From JBDTNQ01 sp039933635 (GTDB taxonomy: Bacteria; Acidobacteriota; Vicinamibacteria; Vicinamibacterales; SCN-69-37), in NCBI GenBank assembly GCA_039933635.1, contig JBDTNQ010000050.1:1-28732 (forward strand): DNA of 28,732 nucleotides, written 5' to 3'. The position numbers were made by a program, and so were the translations under genes. Under the pieces are notes generated by a model. It was given only the letters and a program-made list of their open reading frames with translations, was not told the origin of the DNA and made no database searches. This document shows positions 14,343 through 21,656 of this stretch, one piece after another; the first letter of the stretch is position 1; every line of letters begins with the position of its first letter.

Positions 14343-15815
14343 TCAGCGATCTTCGAGCTCGTCCCAGATCAGGTGCGCGTGGGTTTCTTTCAGCAGGAGC
14401 GAGCCCACGACAAATGTCGCGGCGGCGACGATCATCGGGTAGTACAGCCCCGCGTAGATATTGCCTGTCTGCGCCACGATCGATAGTCCGATGAGCGGCA
14501 GCAACCCGCCAAAGACGCCGTTGCCGATGTGGTACGGCAGCGACAGCGCGGTGTAGCGGATCTTCGCCGGGAAGGCCTCGACGAGGTAGGCGGCAATAGG
14601 GCCGTAGACCATGGTCACGAATACCACCTGCACGAACACGAGCCCAATGAGCTGCCAGGCGGTTGAGGTGGAGAGGAGTGTGGCAAGGCTCGTGTACGTC
14701 AGCACTTCCTTCGCCGGCGTCAACACCCCGTCAACCATGGTCTGCGGCGTCAGGCTGATGGCACCGGTGATGGCATTGCGCTGCGAGATGGCCGTCACCA
14801 CCCCCGACCCGGCCACGCGCTGCATGGCGTGATAGATCGGCAGGTATGAGATCGTTGCCAGCAGGAGCCCGGCCATCATGATGCGCTTTCGCCCCATGCG
14901 ATCGGACAGCGCACCGAACACGACGAACAGCGGCATCGCGAAGAGCAACGCGATCGCCACGATGTAGTTCGCCGACGTGCCGTGCACCTTGAGAATCGTC
15001 TGCAGGTAGAAGAGGGCGTAGAACTGGCCCGTGTACCACACGACACCCTGTCCCGCCGTGGCACCGAAGAGCGAGATCAGCACGCGCTTGAGGTTGTCCC
15101 AGTGCGTGAAGGCATCCCTCAGCGGCTGCGCCGAGGTCATGCCCGTCGCCTTGATGTGGCTGAAGATCGGCGACTCCTTCATGCGCAGCCGGATGTAGAG
15201 CGAAATGCCCACGAGGAAGATCGAGATCAGAAACGGCACACGCCAGCCCCATGCGCGAAAGGCCTCGGCCGACATGCTGTTCTGGACGAACAGAATCACG
15301 GCCAGCGACAGGAACAGGCCCAGCGTCGCCGTGATCTGGATGAAGCTGGTGTAGAACCCGCGCTTGCCGTCCGGCACGTGCTCCGCCACGTACACCGCCG
15401 CGCCGCCGTACTCACCGCCCAGCGCCAGTCCCTGAAGCACCCGAATCAGCAGCAATGCCGCCGGCGCCACCAGCCCGATGCTCGCGTAGGTCGGCAACAG
15501 GCCAATCACCGCGGTCGCGCCGCCCATGATGAGCAGCGTCACGAGAAACGCGTACTTGCGGCCAACCAGATCGCCGATCCGTCCGAAGAACAGCGCGCCG
15601 AAGGGCCTGACGACGAACCCGACCGCAAAGGTCGAGAGATAGGCGATGAGCGCCCAGGTATCGTTCCCGCGCGGGTAGAACAGCGGTGAAATCACCGTCG
15701 CAAGACTGCCGAAGATATAGAAGTCGTACCACTCAATCATGGTCCCGACCGACGAGGCCACGATGACCTGCCAGATCTGGGATTCGGACGCTGGGCGCGG
15801 CGCGATGATGGACAT
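14343..15815 (-). CDS. MFS transporter, metabolite:H+ symporter (MHS) family
   Basis: A 490-residue twelve-helix transporter. The start SSVGTMIEWYDFYIFGSLA and AVGFVVRPFGALFFGRIGDLVGRKYAF are hallmark MHS-family blocks, the latter with the G-x3-D-x2-G-R-K loop between helices 2 and 3. RVLQGLALGGEYGGAAVYVAEH follows, and GALSDRMGRKRIM repeats the loop in the second half. Between helices 8 and 9 a stretch of about 60 residues (RVAGSGVV to TPAKEV) is longer than usual. MHS proteins import organic acids, proline/betaine or citrate with protons; the substrate is not evident. ATG 15815 is used. It follows the GNAT gene at 15873 with a possible terminator and promoter between. Confidence 0.92.
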   Translation of the reverse strand: MSIIAPRPASESQIWQVIVASSVGTMIEWYDFYIFGSLATVISPLFYPRGNDTWALIAYLSTFAVGFVVRPFGALFFGRIGDLVGRKYAFLVTLLIMGGATAVIGLLPTYASIGLVAPAALLLIRVLQGLALGGEYGGAAVYVAEHVPDGKRGFYTSFIQITATLGLFLSLAVILFVQNSMSAEAFRAWGWRVPFLISIFLVGISLYIRLRMKESPIFSHIKATGMTSAQPLRDAFTHWDNLKRVLISLFGATAGQGVVWYTGQFYALFYLQTILKVHGTSANYIVAIALLFAMPLFVVFGALSDRMGRKRIMMAGLLLATISYLPIYHAMQRVAGSGVVTAISQRNAITGAISLTPQTMVDGVLTPAKEVLTYTSLATLLSTSTAWQLIGLVFVQVVFVTMVYGPIAAYLVEAFPAKIRYTALSLPYHIGNGVFGGLLPLIGLSIVAQTGNIYAGLYYPMIVAAATFVVGSLLLKETHAHLIWDELEDR

Positions 15816-15846
15816 GAGCGACCTATCTTACAGGCGATGGGAACAG

Positions 15847-15866
15847 GCAACCGGGGGGACGGTTGC
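15847..15866. terminator. Hairpin between the GNAT and transporter genes
   Basis: GCAACCG and CGGTTGC form a perfect 7-bp stem with a six-base loop, just after the stop of the minus-strand GNAT gene and before the transporter start. A TAAGAT box on the minus strand near 15830 could be a -10 element for the transporter. No U tract is present, so termination is uncertain. Confidence 0.35.
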
Positions 15867-15872
15867 GAGGAT

Positions 15873-16784
15873 CTATGGTCGCTCCCCTGGCAGGCGGAAC
15901 AGGAGGCCGAACCGGTCCCGCTGACTGAACCCCATGGATTCGTAGAACGCTCGGGCCGTGTGGTTGCGGTCGGCGGTGAAGAGCACCACCTCCTGCAGAC
16001 CATTTCGCGCCTCGTGATACCGCATCAGCTCGTGCATCACCTGCTGGCCGATACCGAGGCGGCGGTAGGCGGGTCGCGTATACACGCCGCCGACCTGTCC
16101 GATTCCCTGATACCCCGCGTTCAGGCACGCCGTCGAGACCAGAAGCCCCTCAGCAAACGCGCCCCACCAGCCGCCCACATCCGCACGCGACTGATACCCG
16201 TTTCTGCGACGGACCTCGTCGGGCATGACGGCAAGTCCCTCTTCGGCACAAAATGCACGATCGACCGGCTCCCAGGCCCCATAGTCGGCCATCGACATCG
16301 CCCGAATCACAATCCCCTCAGAAACGGTCCGAGGCGCCGGCACCCGCGTGATGCCGTACACGATGCACTCGCGCTCGTACACGGGTGTAAACCCCGGCTC
16401 CATAGTCAGCGCCGACCAGAGAGCCTCTGCGAGCCGCCACTCAGCCAGCACGCCGAGAATGGCTTGGGTATCCGGACGGGACGCGGACAGGATGAGCGAG
16501 GCAAACTCGGTCCGGCGACCGGTCTGCGCGAGCAGATCCCCTCTCAGAGTCAGACAAAACACCCCGACGAGCTCACCGTCTTCCTCGATGAGTAGGAAGT
16601 TCCCAGACATGGGGTGCGATGTGGACCGAATACCCAGGTCCGACATGTTGGACAGGAGGTAGACCGAAGTGTCGATGTGCGCTTCGAGAAAGGCTTTGGC
16701 GGCCGGGATATCCGCGGGCTCGATCGGTCGGACGATGGCGTCCAGTGAGGGTTCGCGGGTCGTGGAATCAAACGAATTCGGCAC
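15873..16784 (-). CDS. Two-domain GNAT acetyltransferase (paralogue of the gene at 6147)
   Basis: A 303-residue protein with a catalytic GNAT domain at the C-terminus: VGGVYTRPAYRRLGIGQQVMHELMRY with the RRLGIG acetyl-CoA loop, and NHTARAFYESMGFSQRDRFGLLFRLP. The N-terminal half, opening IVRPIEPADIPAAKAFLEAHIDTSVYLLSN, shares the FL-x4-DTS-x2-L-x-SN pattern with the gene at 6147, as well as matching spacing to QLGG/QVGG. The start is GTG 16784, inside the end of the Cupin_5 gene (17-base overlap). It is the last gene of the overlapping chain that begins with the LOG-family gene. Substrate unknown. Confidence 0.87.
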   Translation of the reverse strand: MPNSFDSTTREPSLDAIVRPIEPADIPAAKAFLEAHIDTSVYLLSNMSDLGIRSTSHPMSGNFLLIEEDGELVGVFCLTLRGDLLAQTGRRTEFASLILSASRPDTQAILGVLAEWRLAEALWSALTMEPGFTPVYERECIVYGITRVPAPRTVSEGIVIRAMSMADYGAWEPVDRAFCAEEGLAVMPDEVRRRNGYQSRADVGGWWGAFAEGLLVSTACLNAGYQGIGQVGGVYTRPAYRRLGIGQQVMHELMRYHEARNGLQEVVLFTADRNHTARAFYESMGFSQRDRFGLLFRLPGERP

Positions 16785-17271
16785 AGCGCGGATCTACCTT
16801 CATGAGCTGTGCCAGGACGCTGGGGACCTGATGCAGGAATGTGAAGTCCTCGAAGTCGAATCCCGGGGCGACCGTGCATCCAGTCAGGGCATATGGCCCA
16901 ACAGGTTTGGCCGCCTGCCACCAGTCCGCGGGCACGGTGCAGGTCGGGCCGTCAGAGGCCAGCGACGGCCCGAGCACGAACCGACGGACCTCCGTGCAAT
17001 CAGGCGGTGCCAGGAACAGCTCGAGCGGCCCGCCTTCGTAGAGATGCCAGACCTCGTCGGATCGCACCCGGTGCCAGCGACTGTGTGTGCCGCCGGTCAG
17101 CAGAAAGTAGATGCTCGTCGCCGCCGCGCGCACCGCACGTTCATCGTCTGGCTGAACGCTCGACACGGAGCGAAAAACCGCGCGGAAGAATCCGCCTTCG
17201 GGATGCGGCCGGAGGTCGAGTCCGTCGATGAGTTCCTGAGCCCGCGGATCGATGGGGTGGGCCGCCATCAT
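16768..17271 (-). CDS. Cupin_5 (DUF985) family protein
   Basis: A 167-residue RmlC-like cupin. It carries LIDGLDLRPHPEGGFFRAVFRS at the N-terminus, TSIYFLLTGGTHSRWHRVRSDEVWHLYEGGPLELFL in the first barrel half with the HR-x4-EVWH metal-type signature, and VPADWWQAAKPVGPYALTGCTVAPGFDFEDF in the second. This is the DUF985/Cupin_5 pattern. Family members are thought to be sugar epimerase-like, without a settled substrate. The ATG at 17271 overlaps the TGA of the DUF1697 gene by four bases, and its end overlaps the following GNAT gene, so all are likely made from one mRNA. Confidence 0.92.
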   Translation of the reverse strand: MMAAHPIDPRAQELIDGLDLRPHPEGGFFRAVFRSVSSVQPDDERAVRAAATSIYFLLTGGTHSRWHRVRSDEVWHLYEGGPLELFLAPPDCTEVRRFVLGPSLASDGPTCTVPADWWQAAKPVGPYALTGCTVAPGFDFEDFTFLHQVPSVLAQLMKVDPRCAEFV

Positions 17272-17822
17272 TTCTTGCCCTTCGGCGTGACTGGATACTT
17301 GGCGGCAAGCTTCCGCACGGTGCTGATTCCGCGCACGGTGGCGGGGCCGCCGACGATGCGTTCGAGTTGGACTTTGGCGAAGAGAGGGTCGCTCTGATTC
17401 AACCGCGACAACCAGAAGATCTCCCGGCCACGCACGTGAAAGTCGTGCGCGTCCGATCTGAGATCCATGAGCCGCCCGACCTGCTGATCGTCTGGCTGAT
17501 CTTTCAGAAACGCCACGCAGAAGGTCGCGGCGCGAGCGACATGGGCCGCATCGAACGGCTCGTGCGCCGACACGTCACTGATCTCGTCGTCCGTGCGCAC
17601 GAAGGCCGTGACGCCGTAGCCGAGAACGCGCGCCAGCGCGCGCTCGATGGCGAGCTCTGTCTTCGCGGCCTGCGACGCGCGGCCTTCGACGATCACGTTG
17701 CCACTGGCGATGAAGGTCTCGACCTGGCTGAAGCCTTCGGCCGCCACAATCGATCGCAGCTGATCCATCTTGACGACACGGCCGCCGACGTTGATGGCGC
17801 GCAACAATGCAATCAGCTTCAT
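17268..17822 (-). CDS. DUF1697 family protein
   Basis: A 184-residue cytosolic protein with the DUF1697 signature: IALLRAINVGGRVVKMDQLRSI at the start, then TFIASGNVIVEG, followed by the EIFWLSRLNQSDPLF segment and a GPATVRGISTVRKLA end. The function of the family is not known. It overlaps the gene before it (LOG protein) by four bases, ATGA, and the gene after it (Cupin_5) likewise. Confidence 0.92.
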   Translation of the reverse strand: MKLIALLRAINVGGRVVKMDQLRSIVAAEGFSQVETFIASGNVIVEGRASQAAKTELAIERALARVLGYGVTAFVRTDDEISDVSAHEPFDAAHVARAATFCVAFLKDQPDDQQVGRLMDLRSDAHDFHVRGREIFWLSRLNQSDPLFAKVQLERIVGGPATVRGISTVRKLAAKYPVTPKGKK

Positions 17823-18406
17823 CGGTCCCTTCGATCAATCCATTTCGCCACCGTGGACGGCCGGTAACTCTCCAATTTCGTCAGCAGCGTCGACGCCGAG
17901 TCCGCGACGAGCAACGCGTCGGCGTGCGCCTGACGCAGGAACCCTTCGCGCACCGCATGGTTGACGAAGGTCAGCAGACCGTCGAAGTATCCGCACACGT
18001 TGAGCAAGCCGGATGGCTTCTGGTGCAGCCCGAGCTGGGCCCACGTCACGGTCTCGAAGAGTTCCTCCAGCGTGCCCCACCCGCCCGGCAGCGCGATGAA
18101 GCCATCAGACAGCTCCGCCATCAGCGCCTTGCGCTCGTGCATCGAGTGGACAATGCGCAGGTCGGGAAGACCGCGGTGGGCGACCTCCTTCTCGACGAGC
18201 GACTGCGGAATGACGCCAATGACTTCGCCTCCGGCCTCGAGAGCCGCGTCCGCGATGGTGCCCATCAACCCCACGTGTGCCCCGCCGTACACCAGGCCGA
18301 TGCCGCGCCCGGCCAGAGTGCGGCCCAGATCGCGGGCCGCGTCCGCGTAATCATTCCTCGTGCCGGGGCTCGAGCCCGAATAGACGCAGATTCGACGCAT
18401 GTGCAT
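17819..18406 (-). CDS. LOG-family (TIGR00730) Rossmann-fold protein
   Basis: A 195-residue homologue of the LONELY GUY phosphoribohydrolases, which release free bases from nucleoside 5'-monophosphates such as cytokinin ribotides or AMP. It shows GGAHVGLMG (41-49) and the hallmark PGGWGTLEE (107-115). The N-terminus is RRICVYSGSSPG. ATG 18406 or 18400 can serve; the AGGG used as ribosome binding site lies within a REP-like repeat. The gene is first of a four-gene overlapping chain to 15873. Which substrate it uses in bacteria is not shown by the sequence. Confidence 0.92.
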   Translation of the reverse strand: MHMRRICVYSGSSPGTRNDYADAARDLGRTLAGRGIGLVYGGAHVGLMGTIADAALEAGGEVIGVIPQSLVEKEVAHRGLPDLRIVHSMHERKALMAELSDGFIALPGGWGTLEELFETVTWAQLGLHQKPSGLLNVCGYFDGLLTFVNHAVREGFLRQAHADALLVADSASTLLTKLESYRPSTVAKWIDRRDR

Positions 18407-18476
18407 GCCCTGGACCTGACGGTCCTGGGCTCCAAAAGGCAAACTCTCCGTGGAGCCCGGACCTTCAGGCCAGGGC
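18407..18476. repeat. REP-like palindromes 3 and 4, facing pair (REPIN-like)
   Basis: Two copies of the family in opposite orientation, 18407-18434 (GCCCTGGACCTGA, then CGGTCCTGGGCTCCA) and 18451-18476 (TGGAGCCCGGACC, then TTCAGGCCAGGGC), separated by 16 bases. Together they make a long imperfect hairpin, the layout of REPIN/BIME units. It lies between the alpha/beta hydrolase stop and the LOG start. Confidence 0.72.
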
Positions 18477-18481
18477 TGAGA

Positions 18482-19369
18482 CTACTGCGTGCCGATCGTC
18501 CTCTTCAGAAACGCGACCGCTCGCTCGAGGTTGGCATTCGTGTAGAAGGCCTGTCCTCCGTGGGCGCTGCCGTGGACGACGACGAACGCGACGTCGAGAT
18601 TCATCTTCTCGTACGCGCCCTGCAGCTCGTGGGACTGATTGATCGGCATCTGCGGATCGCGATCGCCGTGAAAGATCAGCAGGGGCGGATCCTTCGCGTC
18701 AATGTGAAGCACGGGACTCGCAAGCTCAGCGAGCGGCTTCACGTTTTCGGGCTGCGCACCCAGCAGCAGATCGAGCGCAGGCTGACGCACGCCCAGGCCG
18801 AAGGGCGTGGACTGCGCCAGGATCGTGGTCAGGTCTGTCGCGCCGTAGTAGTCGAGGATCGCCTGAACCGCCGACGACTGTCCGGCGTTGCCGCCGACGG
18901 TTCCTTCCAACTCCGCGACGCCGCTCGTCACGCCGACGAGCACGGCAAGATGCCCGCCTGACGAATCCCCCCCGATGGCGATGCGCGTCGTGCCGTAGCC
19001 GTAGGTCGCCGCGTTGGCGCGCAGAAACCGGATTGCGCCCTTGATGTCGTGCACCATCGCAGGAAACCGGGCGTCGGTGGACTGCCGGAAGTCCAGACTC
19101 GCGACGGCGAACCCACTCTGGGTCAGGCCCGACGGAACCGATGACTTGCTACCGCTTCGCCATGCGCCCCCGTGAACCCACACGAGCAGTGACGGCTTCG
19201 ACACGCCGGCCGGTAGATACAAGTCGAGGCCGAGTGGCCTGCCGTCCACGGTGGCGTACGTGATGTCCTTGATCGTGCGCGGGGCCGGAGTCTGTGCGCC
19301 TTCGGCGGCGAGGCCCACGGCGGCACATAAGGTGGCGACCATGCCAAACAAACGGTGTGCGCGGATCAT
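18482..19369 (-). CDS. Exported alpha/beta hydrolase (BD-FAE / esterase-lipase type)
   Basis: A 295-residue secreted esterase-like enzyme with a signal peptide (residues 1-25). The oxyanion-hole motif HGGAW is at 66-70, the nucleophile S136 lies in GGDSSGG, and D238 in HGDRDPQMP and H270 in HGSAHGG complete the triad. The IKGAIRFLRANAATYGYGTTRIAIGG pattern is typical of the hormone-sensitive lipase/BD-FAE branch. ATG 19369 gives the signal peptide. The substrate is unknown, though esters of plant polymers are likely for this branch. It is read after the DUF3052 remnant with a 26-base gap. Confidence 0.9.
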   Translation of the reverse strand: MIRAHRLFGMVATLCAAVGLAAEGAQTPAPRTIKDITYATVDGRPLGLDLYLPAGVSKPSLLVWVHGGAWRSGSKSSVPSGLTQSGFAVASLDFRQSTDARFPAMVHDIKGAIRFLRANAATYGYGTTRIAIGGDSSGGHLAVLVGVTSGVAELEGTVGGNAGQSSAVQAILDYYGATDLTTILAQSTPFGLGVRQPALDLLLGAQPENVKPLAELASPVLHIDAKDPPLLIFHGDRDPQMPINQSHELQGAYEKMNLDVAFVVVHGSAHGGQAFYTNANLERAVAFLKRTIGTQ

Positions 19370-19395
19370 GTGCTGGCTCCCGGTGAGGCCGCAGT

Positions 19396-19565
19396 CTACC
19401 GCAGCGGGGTCCGCCACCGCTCGTGGCGTCGCAGTTCCTTTCGCACGACCAGCTTTAGCGCGGACCCGGACCAGGTCCCATCGACGGCGTACACTTTGAC
19501 GTCCACGAGTCCGAGCAATAGCGCGACGTCAGCGCGAGGGGCGTGTCGGAGTAGCCGGCACTCAT
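19396..19565 (-). pseudogene. Remnant of a DUF3052 gene with a large internal deletion and frameshift
   Basis: The ATG at 19565 overlaps the EamA stop by ATGA and reads MSAGYSDTPLA, the typical DUF3052 N-terminus (AGYSxTPLAxKLGI). From about 19530, in another frame, comes LGLVDVKVYAVDGTWSGSAL then KLVVRKELRRHERW, the typical DUF3052 C-terminus, ending at TAG 19398-19396. The family is normally around 130-150 residues; the middle of about 90-100 residues is missing between the two parts. The two halves are not in one frame (distance leaves remainder 2), so no functional protein is expected. The overlap with EamA suggests it was once the next gene of that operon. Confidence 0.82.
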
Positions 19566-20431
19566 CGAGTCTCCCGGCCGGCGAGCGTCAACGCCACGCC
19601 CCCGAGCACCATTGCCGCGGACAGAACCAGTCTGAGCGTCATGGACTCTCCCATGACCGAGACTCCGGCCACCGCGGCCAAAACCGGCACGGCAATCTGC
19701 ACGATCGACGCACGCGTCGCGGACAAGCGTCGCAACGCGAAGTACCACACCACGTAGCCGAGCGCCGACGTGATCGTGCCGGCCAGCGCCGCTATGGCCA
19801 GCCCCGACGAAGTCACGTGCCAATGGGGGCGATCCGCGATCCAGGCGCACGCCAGGAGCGGCGACACACGCGCGAAGTTGCCGGCCGTGTGCGCGAGCGG
19901 CCGAACGCTCGCGCGGCCAAGAAGCGAGTACGTGCCCCAGAATACGCCGGCGCCGATCATGAGCAGGCTGCCGACAAGTGGCGGCGCCGTGAGCCCGGGT
20001 CGCAGCAGGTAGACCAGCCCGCCGAACGCTGCCGCCAGTCCCAGCCACTGCACCACCGTCGGGCGCTCGCCCGACACCAGCGCCGTTGTCATCATCGTCA
20101 CCTGGACCGAGCCGAACAACAACAGCGCGCCGGTGCCCGCGCTGAGGGTCAGATAGGCGTAGGAAAACGGGACGGCGTAGGCGAACAGGACGAGTGCAGA
20201 TGTCCAGGTTCCGGCCAGGACGGTCCGGCGATTGTCCGTCAGCCAGAGCACCAGGACGAGGATGGCAGCGCCGGCGCCGAAACGGACGAGCGAGAACGTG
20301 GCGGCGTCAATCGAGCCGCTACCGAGCGCGAGGCGGCACAACACGGCGTTTCCGGCAAACGCGATGATGGCTGCCGCTGACGGGAGAGCGGTGAGAAGTA
20401 CTGATTCGCGGACGCTCGTCGCAGGAGACAT
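19562..20431 (-). CDS. EamA-family (DMT superfamily) transporter
   Basis: A 289-residue ten-helix transporter of the drug/metabolite superfamily, made of two repeated five-helix EamA units. ATFSLVRFGAGAAILVLVLWL and FAYAVPFSYAYLTLSAGTGALLLFGSVQVTMM are in the first unit; SVMGESMTLRLVLSAAMVLGGVALTL is the closing segment. ATG 20431 (MSPATSVRES) is used; an upstream in-frame part lies in the enolase-superfamily gene. The gene follows that gene by 26 bases and probably shares its mRNA, which would fit export or uptake of a metabolite of the racemase. Substrate not known. Confidence 0.88.
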   Translation of the reverse strand: MSPATSVRESVLLTALPSAAAIIAFAGNAVLCRLALGSGSIDAATFSLVRFGAGAAILVLVLWLTDNRRTVLAGTWTSALVLFAYAVPFSYAYLTLSAGTGALLLFGSVQVTMMTTALVSGERPTVVQWLGLAAAFGGLVYLLRPGLTAPPLVGSLLMIGAGVFWGTYSLLGRASVRPLAHTAGNFARVSPLLACAWIADRPHWHVTSSGLAIAALAGTITSALGYVVWYFALRRLSATRASIVQIAVPVLAAVAGVSVMGESMTLRLVLSAAMVLGGVALTLAGRETR

Positions 20432-20457
20432 CAGGACAGCATGGACACGGCCCGCGT

Positions 20458-21546
20458 CTAGACCGCGAACCTCGCGACCACATCCTCGTTCCATGAGACG
20501 CCCGTACCGAGGACGCCGTCAACGCGCGCGAAGCCGCCTTCGAGCCGGAGCGGCTCGGCGATGATCGGATTCCACCAGTCGGCGTACTCGAGCCAATGCG
20601 CCGTCGGCGTCGCGCACAGCAGTTGGGCGCTGATCTCCGGCCACAGGTGGCTTGACACGAGCAGGCCGCGCGCGTGCGCCATCGCGGCGCCTCGCATCCA
20701 CCCCGTCACGCCACCCACCTTCATCACGTCGAGCATCACGAAATCCGATGCTCCAGCGTCCATGGCATGTTGCAGGTCTTGGGTGCCCCACCAGTTCTCG
20801 CCGCATTGGATTGGCGTCCGCACCTCCTTCGCGACGAGCGCGTGACCCTGGAAGTCGTGCGCCAGCGTCGGTTCCTCGACCCATGCGAGGCCTTCGCCGT
20901 CGAGCACTCGAATACGCTCGCAGGCTTCGGCCGGCGTCAGGGACTGGTTGTAGTCGACCATGATCGCCATGTCGTCCCCTGCCGCGGATCGCATGGCCCT
21001 GATCACGGCGAGGTCGTCCTTCACGGTTGGATAGCCAATCTTTGCTTTGATGCCGCTCAGCCCGCGCGACGCCCAGAGCGCGGCGGTCCGCGCCGATCCG
21101 TCGACGCCGTCGTACCCCACGGCACCGTAGGCACGCAGCGGCTTCTCGACGCCGCCGAGAAGTTGGACCAGTGACAGGCCTGAGGACCGCGCGAGCGCGT
21201 CCCACAGCGCCATGTCGATGCCGGCAAGGGCGATGCCCACGAGTCCCTGGGAGCCCAGGAGCCGGAATCGCTTCATTAACGACTGCTGGACCTCGGCCGG
21301 CGCCAGCGGTTGTCCCACGATCATCGCGGCAATGTTCTCGACCAGTTCCGTCGTCGGCCTCAGCGCCACTGTTGTGTAGACGAACAGCAGCCCGTGCCCC
21401 ACTGTTCCATCGTCGAGATGCACGTCGATCAGGACCAGCGGCGACTCGGTGATCACCCCGCTGGCCGTACGATGCGGCTCGGTCATGGGGACGCGCAGCG
21501 CGCGCACGTCGAGGCGTTGGATGGTGGCGGTGGCGGAAGGAGTCAT
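20458..21546 (-). CDS. Mandelate racemase-like enzyme of the enolase superfamily
   Basis: A 362-residue TIM-barrel enzyme. All mandelate racemase active-site positions are present at a constant offset of three from the Pseudomonas enzyme: K167-A-K169, D198 with N200, E224, E250, D273, H300 and E320. Blocks such as IKAKIGYP, IMVDYNQSLTP, WVEEPTLAHD, CGENWWG, VGGVTGWMRGAAMA, SSHLWPEISAQLL and PTAHWLE match the known sequence closely. The Lys-x-Lys and His-Glu dyads allow proton abstraction from either face, so a 1,1-proton-transfer (racemase) reaction on a 2-hydroxy or sugar acid is likely. Mandelate itself is not proven, as no mandelate operon genes lie nearby. It precedes an EamA transporter. 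Confidence 0.93.
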   Translation of the reverse strand: MTPSATATIQRLDVRALRVPMTEPHRTASGVITESPLVLIDVHLDDGTVGHGLLFVYTTVALRPTTELVENIAAMIVGQPLAPAEVQQSLMKRFRLLGSQGLVGIALAGIDMALWDALARSSGLSLVQLLGGVEKPLRAYGAVGYDGVDGSARTAALWASRGLSGIKAKIGYPTVKDDLAVIRAMRSAAGDDMAIMVDYNQSLTPAEACERIRVLDGEGLAWVEEPTLAHDFQGHALVAKEVRTPIQCGENWWGTQDLQHAMDAGASDFVMLDVMKVGGVTGWMRGAAMAHARGLLVSSHLWPEISAQLLCATPTAHWLEYADWWNPIIAEPLRLEGGFARVDGVLGTGVSWNEDVVARFAV

Positions 21547-21626
21547 GGCGTGTCGGGAGTCCTCGGCGCGGGAGAGGGTCGGCTCCGGATCAGCTTAGCG
21601 CAGGGTGCGGCCTCCACCGGTTGTCT

Positions 21627-21656
21627 GTGGGGCTCCGAACCTTCAGGTCCGGGGCC
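21627..21656 (-). repeat. REP-like palindrome, copy 5, covering the sigma factor stop
   Basis: Reverse-oriented copy: GTGGGGCTCCGAACC, then TTCAGGTCCGGGGCC. The TGA stop of the ECF42-type sigma gene (21645-21643) and its last few codons lie inside the repeat, so the repeat has supplied the C-terminal residues RPRT. Confidence 0.72.

Noticed and set aside
14982..15689. 235-codon plus-strand open frame opposite the MFS transporter
   Set aside because: Charged, low-complexity antisense frame to a clear membrane protein.
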